Origin: Treponema sp. UBA3870
GTDB taxonomy: Bacteria > Spirochaetota > Spirochaetia > Treponematales > Treponemataceae
Direction of reading: 5' to 3'
NCBI GenBank assembly: GCA_002392275.1
Contig: DGGQ01000194.1
Span: forward strand, 1 to 7,495
Length of the DNA: 7,495 bases
Shown: in pieces, positions 1-5,426 of the stretch
Position numbering within the stretch: position 1 is the first letter of the stretch
Layout of the letters: each line of letters opens with the position of its first letter
Notes under the pieces: generated by a model
Told to the model about the DNA's origin: nothing
Seen by the model: the letters and a program-made list of their open reading frames with translations, nothing else
Databases searched by the model: none
Program-made: the position numbers and the translations under genes

Positions 1-17
1 CTTCGTTACGAAAATGC

Positions 18-91
<74 letters not shown>

Positions 92-103
92 AAAGTGCTT
101 TCT

Positions 104-132
104 AGTCTATCAAAACAAGGGGGGCTAGTCAA
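104..132 (-). promoter_or_regulatory. Promoter of the CAU tRNA
   Basis: On the minus strand, -35 TTGACT (132-127) and -10 TAGACT (109-104) are separated by exactly 17 bp. Transcription should start near 97, about six bases before the mature tRNA 5' end, leaving a very short 5' leader for RNase P to remove. The -35 box differs from the sigma-70 consensus at one position and the -10 box at two. Confidence 0.75.
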
Positions 133-147
133 TAGAAAAAATCCCCC

Positions 148-176
148 TGTTCCTTTTTTTTATCTAATGATATACT
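148..176 (+). promoter_or_regulatory. Extended -10 promoter of the lipoprotein gene
   Basis: TATACT at 171-176 is preceded by TG at 168-169 with one base between, an extended -10 motif. The -35 region 17 bp upstream (TGTTCC, 148-153) is weak, as is usual for extended -10 promoters. The predicted start near 183 gives a leader of about 20 nt carrying AGAGG (188-192), which suits the ATG at 203. It is divergent from the tRNA promoter, with the two -35 boxes about 15 bp apart. Confidence 0.6.
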
Positions 177-202
177 GGCGCTCCAAAAGAGGTTGTATCA
201 AA

Positions 203-1081
203 ATGAAAAAAAATATTTACACCGCACATGCCATCGCGCTCTCGATTTTTATCGCCACGACAATGCTGTCATGCAAAAAAAACAGGCAGGGAGATTTTGT
301 CCAAATCAATGCGGCGACGGAGATTGGAAGATTGCAGGCTGAAAACGAAAGGCTCATCCGGGAAAACGAGAATCTGAAATCAACGACAATAACCGAAAGC
401 AAATTGCGTGGAAAAATCGAATACAACTACACAATCAAGGAGCACGAGCTTACAAAATCATACATCACTGTGTTCATGGACCTTTTTCCTACATCAAACA
501 AACTTGAGCAGTACCGGGACTACTATGACAGCATACTGAAGGATGAGGCGGAACTGGAGAAGGAAAAACAGGAGCAGAAGGTTGAGGAATACCAGAAGGC
601 CATGACAGACTACACCGGTATATGGAAGATAGAAAACTTCAAAGACCAGAACGGAAATCCCACCACAAAAACCTACATCACGACTTCGGAAAAACTTTCA
701 GGGACCTATTCCGACATTTCATTTACGGCAGCAACATTTGAGCCACGTTTTATAATCAGCGCGAAAAACAATATCAGCCTGATGATTTATGAGGGTGAAA
801 AATCGGAGCCGGTATCAGGAAGCACAAAGACACCAATCAAATACACAATCAAAATAAGCGACTCAAATGGTGGAACTTTTTCTTTCACGGCAAAAAACAC
901 GTCGGACAGGATTCCATTCGGCACAACATTTTCAAGCAAGCTGCACTCGGCATTGATTTTGGGCGGAAACATAAAATTCGAGCTTTCGACCACGCGGGAT
1001 TCTTACCCGGTCAAATACGAATTCCAGATTCCCAACGCACAGTTCTACAACACCGCATGCCGCCTGATGGGTATTCTCTAA
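203..1081 (+). CDS. Putative lipoprotein with leucine-zipper segment, function unknown
   Basis: This 292-residue protein is predicted to be exported and lipid-anchored. I do not recognise its family. Residues 1-23 form a signal peptide: a basic start (MKKN), then a hydrophobic stretch, then MLSC with Cys24 as the likely lipidated residue. The lipobox is loose (Met at -3), as spirochaetes tolerate. A short coiled coil follows at about 37-60, with leucines 44, 51 and 58 exactly seven apart. A second charged helical stretch (about 100-135) is rich in Glu, Lys and Gln. From about 138 the chain turns to alternating polar/hydrophobic residues with many Thr and Ser, suggesting a beta-rich C-terminal domain. 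The reading frame extends upstream to 95, but that part crosses the promoter and lacks a ribosome site. The ATG at 203 has AGAGG 10 nt upstream and starts the signal peptide, so it is the start. A zipper this close to the anchor suggests oligomerisation (inference). Confidence 0.85.
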   Translation: MKKNIYTAHAIALSIFIATTMLSCKKNRQGDFVQINAATEIGRLQAENERLIRENENLKSTTITESKLRGKIEYNYTIKEHELTKSYITVFMDLFPTSNKLEQYRDYYDSILKDEAELEKEKQEQKVEEYQKAMTDYTGIWKIENFKDQNGNPTTKTYITTSEKLSGTYSDISFTAATFEPRFIISAKNNISLMIYEGEKSEPVSGSTKTPIKYTIKISDSNGGTFSFTAKNTSDRIPFGTTFSSKLHSALILGGNIKFELSTTRDSYPVKYEFQIPNAQFYNTACRLMGIL

Positions 1082-1112
1082 ACGGCAGATTTTGGGTCCA
1101 CCGTTTTTAGAG
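1076..1112. terminator. Hairpin between convergent lipoprotein and his genes, possible terminator
   Basis: CTCTAAACGG (1076-1085) can pair with CCGTTTTTAGAG (1101-1112), giving ten base pairs with a two-base bulge and a 15-nt loop. The left arm overlaps the lipoprotein stop codon. On the plus strand five Ts lie within the right arm, so a shorter CGG/CCG stem followed by T5 could end transcription. On the minus strand no T-tract follows. The large loop makes it a weak candidate. It is the only hairpin I see in the 38-nt gap between the two stop codons. Confidence 0.4.
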
Positions 1113-1119
1113 CCTGCTT

Positions 1120-2421
1120 CTATTTTTCCTTGTGGCGTTTGTCAAGTTCGTCAAGCACATCCTTCCAGCTGACTCCCTCCTTGTACATGAGGACGGAGAC
1201 AAAATAAAGAAGGTCCGCAGCTTCCCAGGTCACTTCGTCCTTTCCTTCTGCTTCGGTGAGTTCCTCGGCTTCCTCCATGACTTTTTCACGAACACGCCCG
1301 TCGTTCAGGGTTGCGGTATAGCTTCCCGGCCGTGGATTTGCAAAACGCTGTGAGATTGTTTCGTAAAGTCTTTCAAGTGTGCTTGGGGCATCCGGATCCG
1401 CGCCAAAACATGTCCAGCTTCCAGTGTGGCAGGCTCCTCCATTTGGAACAACGGTCGCAAGAACTGTGTCGCGGTCGCAATCAACACGGAGCTTTTTTAC
1501 ATCAAGGAAGTGCCCGCTTGTCTCGCCCTTGGTCCAAAGTTTGTTTCTTGTGCGGCTGAAAAATGTGAGATGCCCTGTGTCGAAAGTTGTTTCAAATGCC
1601 TCCCGGTTCGAGTATCCCATCATAAGGACTTCGCCATTCACACTCTGGGCAATGACAGGAATGAGTCCATTGGTTTTCTCAAAATCAAGACAGCCGATAA
1701 ACGAATCTTTCAGGCTTACTTTTCCAGTATAGAGAGCCATTCCAAGCTGGACATCGCATCCAGTTTTTTCAAGCTCCACAATCTGCTCAAGCGAATTGAC
1801 TCCACCGGCGGCAACCACACGGCACTTCACGGAAGACCTAAGCCCCCTGACCATGCCCATGTCGGTTCCCTGCATACAGCCTTCCTTTTCGACGCATGTG
1901 AACAAAAGCTCGGACGCATATTTTTCTGCGGCGACAGCACCCTCAATCAGAGAAATGTTTGCGGTCTCGGTCCATCCCTTCAGAGCAATTTTCCCATTGA
2001 TTGCATCCACCGAAACAATCACACGCTGCTTTCCGATTGCCTGCACAAGTTCTTCCAGAAATGCGGAATTCAAAATCGGGTCCGAATCAGATTTTCTGTC
2101 CCTGTTCCATGCCGCCGAACCGATTATAACTTTTTCAGCCCCGAGCGAAATAAGTTTCCTGGCCTGCTTTACGGTACGGATTCCACCACCAACACGGACG
2201 TTTCCCTTGCGCAAAAGGGATTTCAGAAGAGCTGTGTTCGCCGTGTTACCCTTTTCATCAACATTTCCCATGGCAGCATCAAGGTCGATTATCGCAACCT
2301 CGCCGTACTTGTCAAAATCTGCAATGAGAGACTCGGCATCATCGCGCTGCAAAACCAAATCCCTGCCGTTCTTCAACTGGACAACATGTCCGTCTTTTAA
2401 ATCAATCGAAGCTATAACCAT
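1120..2421 (-). CDS. hisA-hisIE: Trifunctional HisA-HisI-HisE histidine biosynthesis fusion
   Basis: One 433-residue cytoplasmic protein is predicted to carry three consecutive steps of histidine synthesis: phosphoribosyl-ATP pyrophosphohydrolase (HisE), phosphoribosyl-AMP cyclohydrolase (HisI) and ProFAR isomerase (HisA). Residues 1-240 are a HisA TIM barrel. Asp7 in SIDLKDG and Asp139 in SVDA match the catalytic acid/base pair. GGGIR (78-82), IIGSAAW (99-105), KGWTE (148-152) and AAGGV (204-208) are barrel phosphate-site or family motifs. Residues 251-341 are HisI: GETSG, the metal motif DCDRD (314-318), and Cys331 and Cys338, which with Cys315 form the usual zinc triad. Residues 348-433 are HisE: PGSYTA, EEAEE (383-387) and EAADLLY (400-406). 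HisI-HisE fusions are common; adding HisA in front is unusual. A short insert (about 106-118) follows the first phosphate loop. No frameshift is seen. The start is the only ATG fitting HisA, with an in-frame stop 12 nt upstream, but it has no properly spaced ribosome site. Confidence 0.95.
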   Translation of the reverse strand: MVIASIDLKDGHVVQLKNGRDLVLQRDDAESLIADFDKYGEVAIIDLDAAMGNVDEKGNTANTALLKSLLRKGNVRVGGGIRTVKQARKLISLGAEKVIIGSAAWNRDRKSDSDPILNSAFLEELVQAIGKQRVIVSVDAINGKIALKGWTETANISLIEGAVAAEKYASELLFTCVEKEGCMQGTDMGMVRGLRSSVKCRVVAAGGVNSLEQIVELEKTGCDVQLGMALYTGKVSLKDSFIGCLDFEKTNGLIPVIAQSVNGEVLMMGYSNREAFETTFDTGHLTFFSRTRNKLWTKGETSGHFLDVKKLRVDCDRDTVLATVVPNGGACHTGSWTCFGADPDAPSTLERLYETISQRFANPRPGSYTATLNDGRVREKVMEEAEELTEAEGKDEVTWEAADLLYFVSVLMYKEGVSWKDVLDELDKRHKEK

Positions 2422-2427
2422 ACCGCG

Positions 2428-2456
2428 ATTTTATCAATGCTCCTCTAAAATTTCAA
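2428..2456 (-). promoter_or_regulatory. his promoter predicting a leaderless mRNA
   Basis: On the minus strand, -35 TTGAAA (2456-2451) and -10 TAAAAT (2433-2428) are 17 bp apart. Each box differs from consensus at one base, and TGA precedes the -10 as an extended element. Only six bases (2427-2422) separate the -10 from the ATG at 2421, so transcription should start at or next to the A of the start codon. The GAGGAG at 2446-2441 resembles a Shine-Dalgarno sequence but lies in the promoter spacer and 18 nt from the ATG, so it would not be in the mRNA. Confidence 0.75.
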
Positions 2457-2497
2457 GGTTCCGAAGTTCACCCCATGGCTCCGGCAGTTTACCTCAC

Positions 2498-2526
2498 TTT
2501 TCACCAGATAAAAAATGTTGTAGAAT
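2498..2526 (+). promoter_or_regulatory. ECF gene promoter predicting a nearly leaderless mRNA
   Basis: TTTTCA (2498-2503) and TAGAAT (2521-2526) are separated by 17 bp. The -10 box misses consensus at one base and the -35 at two. Ten bases separate the -10 from the ATG at 2537, so the transcript should begin about 3-5 nt before the start codon. No purine-rich ribosome site precedes the ATG. It is divergent from the his promoter, with the two -35 boxes 41 bp apart and no clear operator or riboswitch between them. Confidence 0.6.
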
Positions 2527-2536
2527 TGTTCACCGT

Positions 2537-4717
2537 ATGCTCGAATCAGATGATGAATTGGTAAAAATCGCCAACGCAGACTACTCGTATCCTCAAAACT
2601 CCAACGTCGGCCCCGCAAAGGCTCTGGACAATATTTCCCTGTCGGTCAAGGACGCTGAATACATTGCCATCCTTGGTACGAACGGTTCCGGGAAAAGCAC
2701 TCTCGGACGCATGATTGCAGGATTTTTCAAACCAGATTCCGGGTCGGTGGAGCTTAGGGACGATGTTCTTCCGGGCATAGTTTTCCAGCAGCCAAAGGAG
2801 CAGATTGTCGCGGGAATTGTCGAGCGAGACACCGCTTTTGGACCACAAAATCTGGACATGGACAAGGGCGAAATCGAGCTAAGGACAATGGAGTGCCTTT
2901 CGGTGGTTGGACTTGCGGACCGTTGCGACTCAAGAACATTTGAGCTTTCACTTGGACAGACCCAGCGTCTTGCGTTCAGCGGAATACTCGCCCTTTTTCC
3001 CGACCTTCTGATTCTTGATGAAGTGACCGCAATGCTTGATCCGGCGGCAAGGACAGAACTTCTCCAGCTTGTCAACAGATGGCATTCACAGGGGCACACG
3101 GTAATCCACATAACCCATGACCAGGACGAGGCTTTGATGGCGAAGCGCATAATCGTGATGGAAAGGGGCAAAATCATTTTCGACGGTGGACGAGAGGATT
3201 TTATGGCGAACGGAAAGCTCTGCCTCTCGATTTTTGGCGACGAATCCGTTTTGCTTGCGAACAGTCTTGAAAAATCATGCAAAGACAAAAATGAAACGGC
3301 ACTCCGGGTGGAGAACCTGAGCTTCAGCTATCCGGGCTTCAATGTTTTTAACGACATCTCTTTTACGCTCAAAAAAGGAACTCTAACGGCATTGACAGGT
3401 CCAAGCGGATGCGGAAAATCAACACTGTTTGAATGTCTGGCGGGTCTTCGTCAGGCTGATTCCGGGAAAATCTTTTCTATTAATACACCGATTCTTGCGC
3501 TACAGGAAAGCGAGGCATCCCTTTTTGCTCCATACGCCGCAGACGATGTGGCCTTTGGTCCAAAAAACCGTGGGCTTGAGGGAAAGGAACTTCTGGAGCG
3601 TGTCAAAAAATCAATGGAACTTGCGGGGCTTCCGTACAAGGATTTCGGCGACAGGGGAACTTTCAAACTTTCGGGCGGAGAAAAACGGAAACTTTCCATA
3701 GCCGGAATAATCGCGCTGGATGCGGACATAATGATTTTCGACGAGCCAACCTCCGCGCTGGACCCTCTCTCAAGAATAACGGTTCTGGAGAGCCTAAAAA
3801 AACTTGCAGCCTCCGGGAAGACTGTCCTTTTCAGCACACACAGAATGGAGGAAGCTAGTTTCGCCGACTCGCGCATAACATGGGAAAACCTTACGGCCAC
3901 GGGCGAAAAAAAATCCACCGAAGAAAATATGGAGCCAGAATCAAAAACGGAAGCGGAATCATCGGGGCTAAAGGAAATCTCCGTGATGAAAAACTCCGGC
4001 ATACTGAAGACACTTCAAAATGTCGGCAACGCATTGATTGCGCCACCAAAAATTCCGGCCTCACCAATCAATTCGCTTCCCGCACCAATAAAGTTCGCTC
4101 TCTTCCTGTTGATTTTTATAAGCGCACTTGTTTCAGGCAACAACCTAGTTTCGTTGGCGACGCTCTGTCTTTCGATAGTCTACGCGCTGCTCGCACGCTA
4201 TCCCCTGAAAAAACCGTTACACGCATATCTAAAACTTCTGCCGGTCTTTCTGATTTTCGCGCTGATTCAGTTTCTGTTTTTCTCGACATCATCCGACACG
4301 ACGGACATATTATATAGATGGAACTGGCTCATAATAACAAAATCAAAAATCGATGTGATTGCAAGAACTCTGGTCAGGGTTCCGACAGTCATAATCACTT
4401 TGGGGTGCTTCATCTACACGACCGACGAACGACAGATTCTGGATGGACTTTCCGCGCTGCTCACACCTCTCGCACTGATAAAAATCCCTGTCAGATATTT
4501 TGTTCTGACGGTGGGAATCATGTTCAGGTTCATACCGCTTCTTCTGGACGAGCTTTCCGGAATCATCAAGACACAGCTGGTCCGTGGAGCATTCGGAAAA
4601 GCAAAGGGGCTTGGCAAAATAAAAATCCTGCTGCCGCTTTTTGTTCCACTGATTCTACAGACATTCCGCAAAGCCCAGTACCTTGCCGATGCTCTCACCG
4701 CTAGATACTTCAAATAA
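2537..4717 (+). CDS. ECF importer: EcfA-EcfA-EcfT three-domain fusion
   Basis: This 726-residue protein joins the whole energizing module of an energy-coupling factor importer (two ATPases and the transmembrane T-component), which drives vitamin or metal uptake with a separate S-component. ATPase 1 (about 8-235): Walker A GTNGSGKST (47-55), Q-loop FQQP (83-86), signature LSLGQ (137-141, one glycine replaced by Leu), Walker B with Asp161-Glu162, switch His194. ATPase 2 (about 256-450): Walker A GPSGCGKST (288-296), Gln323, signature LSGGE (378-382), Asp402-Glu403, His435. An acidic, Ser-rich linker (about 455-510) leads to EcfT (about 515-726), with hydrophobic segments near 517-533, 535-553, 565-583, 611-627, 651-671 and 697-708. 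Of its two coupling motifs the first is VRG (682-684) and the second ARY (722-724) where ARG is usual. The reading frame is open upstream without a start; the ATG at 2537 fits the first domain. The S-component and substrate are unknown. Confidence 0.93.
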   Translation: MLESDDELVKIANADYSYPQNSNVGPAKALDNISLSVKDAEYIAILGTNGSGKSTLGRMIAGFFKPDSGSVELRDDVLPGIVFQQPKEQIVAGIVERDTAFGPQNLDMDKGEIELRTMECLSVVGLADRCDSRTFELSLGQTQRLAFSGILALFPDLLILDEVTAMLDPAARTELLQLVNRWHSQGHTVIHITHDQDEALMAKRIIVMERGKIIFDGGREDFMANGKLCLSIFGDESVLLANSLEKSCKDKNETALRVENLSFSYPGFNVFNDISFTLKKGTLTALTGPSGCGKSTLFECLAGLRQADSGKIFSINTPILALQESEASLFAPYAADDVAFGPKNRGLEGKELLERVKKSMELAGLPYKDFGDRGTFKLSGGEKRKLSIAGIIALDADIMIFDEPTSALDPLSRITVLESLKKLAASGKTVLFSTHRMEEASFADSRITWENLTATGEKKSTEENMEPESKTEAESSGLKEISVMKNSGILKTLQNVGNALIAPPKIPASPINSLPAPIKFALFLLIFISALVSGNNLVSLATLCLSIVYALLARYPLKKPLHAYLKLLPVFLIFALIQFLFFSTSSDTTDILYRWNWLIITKSKIDVIARTLVRVPTVIITLGCFIYTTDERQILDGLSALLTPLALIKIPVRYFVLTVGIMFRFIPLLLDELSGIIKTQLVRGAFGKAKGLGKIKILLPLFVPLILQTFRKAQYLADALTARYFK
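3971..3988 (+). promoter_or_regulatory. Candidate internal ribosome site and start for free EcfT
   Basis: Within the linker, AAGGA (3971-3975) lies 10 nt before an in-frame ATG (3986-3988, Met484 of the fusion). The ATG is directly preceded by an in-frame GTG. Starting here would give a 243-residue protein that is almost exactly the EcfT domain. This ribosome site is better than anything at the main start of the same gene. Chance occurrence in Lys/Glu codons is the alternative. Confidence 0.35.
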
Positions 4718-4725
4718 TAGACTAA

Positions 4726-4754
4726 TTGACAGTATTCTATTTTAAAGTTATTTT
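4726..4754 (+). promoter_or_regulatory. Promoter of the lipoprotein-chemoreceptor operon
   Basis: A perfect -35 TTGACA (4726-4731) is followed after 17 bp by TATTTT (4749-4754), which matches four of six -10 positions. The predicted start near 4761 gives a leader of about 40 nt ending in GGAGG (4792-4796). The region is very AT-rich, so the exact -10 is less certain than the -35. The -35 begins nine bases after the ECF stop codon. Confidence 0.6.
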
Positions 4755-4763
4755 CTTTAAAAT
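4739..4763. repeat. Perfect 9-bp inverted repeat over the -10 region, operator-like
   Basis: ATTTTAAAG (4739-4747) and CTTTAAAAT (4755-4763) are exact reverse complements separated by seven bases. The centre coincides with the proposed -10 box. The size and dyad symmetry suit a dimeric repressor site. As RNA it could form only a weak hairpin (one G-C pair per arm) with no clean T-tract after it, so a terminator for the ECF gene is less likely. The base composition raises the odds of a chance match. Confidence 0.45.
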
Positions 4764-4802
4764 TGAGAGATTTTATCAAGTTTTTTACTCTGGAGGTCTA
4801 TT

Positions 4803-5417
4803 GTGAAAATTAGAAAATCCTCAAAAATCATATTTCCGATTCTGGCAGCTTCAATTTTTGCCGTATCATGTTCAAAGAAAGCAGAAAAGCTTGTGGAAAA
4901 TGACTCAACTCTTGACAGCTCTAAAATTGTGACAGGAAAAATCGAAGTCGAGACTCCATCAGAAAGCTACACAAATCTGACACCAACGACACCGACAACA
5001 ACGCAGACGGATGAGTTTGACGCTTTTGTAAACGACATCGGCACAAAAATCGGGGACGCCACAACAGGAACTCTCGACCTGCTGAACGGAGCAATCGACT
5101 CGCTCAAGGACTCTAGCACAATCAACACAATTTCCGACGCAATCACATCTACGGTGGACAAGATTACAAATCCCGACACCTACACCGACGCAATAGATTC
5201 AATCAAAAGCACCGCGGGCGAATCAGCCAAGGAAACGGTTTCATCAATCACCGAGTCCATCACTGAGGGCGTAAAAAACAGCGACATAGTTACCGGCATT
5301 ACCGACACACTCTCCTCTGCCGCCGAAAATCTTGGTGGAAGTCTTGGGATTGATTCGGAGACTCAGGACGCTTTGAACACCCTGGGAGGTCTCTTGAACT
5401 TCGGTAAAAAGAACTAA
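4803..5417 (+). CDS. Small Ser/Thr/Asp-rich lipoprotein, function unknown
   Basis: This 204-residue protein has a basic N-terminus and hydrophobic core (1-22) followed by AVSC, with Cys23 as the probable lipidated residue, so it should be anchored in a membrane facing the periplasm or surface. Residues about 50-68 form a Thr/Pro-rich, probably disordered tether. The rest (about 70-190) is low in aromatics and made of Ser, Thr, Asp, Ile and Ala. Ile/Val/Leu recur every three or four residues (INTISDAITSTVDKI, then SSITESITEGV), suggesting amphipathic or coiled helices. It ends LLNFGKKN. I recognise no family. The start is GTG at 4803, decided by GGAGG (4792-4796) six bases upstream and by the signal peptide. 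It is first in an apparent operon with the chemoreceptor 9 nt downstream. The low complexity makes any distant similarity search unreliable. Confidence 0.85.
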   Translation: MKIRKSSKIIFPILAASIFAVSCSKKAEKLVENDSTLDSSKIVTGKIEVETPSESYTNLTPTTPTTTQTDEFDAFVNDIGTKIGDATTGTLDLLNGAIDSLKDSSTINTISDAITSTVDKITNPDTYTDAIDSIKSTAGESAKETVSSITESITEGVKNSDIVTGITDTLSSAAENLGGSLGIDSETQDALNTLGGLLNFGKKN

Positions 5418-5426
5418 GGGGACTAA

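Noticed and set aside
1..17. Small palindrome (TTCGT/ACGAA) downstream of the tRNA as a terminator
   Set aside because: The stem would have almost no loop and the sequence ends at the window edge, so no T-tract can be assessed.
95..202. N-terminal extension of the first lipoprotein to 95
   Set aside because: It would cross both divergent promoters and lacks a ribosome site. The signal peptide starts at the ATG at 203.
1426..2400. 324-codon plus-strand frame inside the his gene
   Set aside because: It lies entirely opposite the HisA-HisI coding region and its translation has no recognisable motif, so it is an antisense shadow.
2441..2446. GAGGAG as the his ribosome binding site
   Set aside because: It is 18 nt from the ATG and inside the -35/-10 spacer. 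The nearby TTG at 2437-2435 is out of frame with HisA and opens only an 11-codon frame.
1796..2536. Upstream extension of the ECF reading frame to 1796 (247 more residues)
   Set aside because: It is antisense to the well-supported his gene, has no start signal, and the Ser/Arg/Phe-rich translation looks like a shadow. ATPase homology begins just after 2537.
2457..2536. Riboswitch ahead of the ECF gene
   Set aside because: ECF genes often have one, but the promoter sits at 2498-2526, leaving almost no transcribed leader to fold.
2475..2564. Small plus-strand reading frame of 29 codons beginning ATGGCTCC before the ECF gene
   Set aside because: It has no ribosome site, overlaps the ECF promoter and start in another frame, and gives no recognisable peptide.
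3192..3205. Internal start for ATPase 2 at the ATG at 3203 with GAGAGGA upstream
   Set aside because: The spacing is only four bases and the ATG lies within the end of ATPase 1, about 35 residues before the second domain. Chance is more likely.
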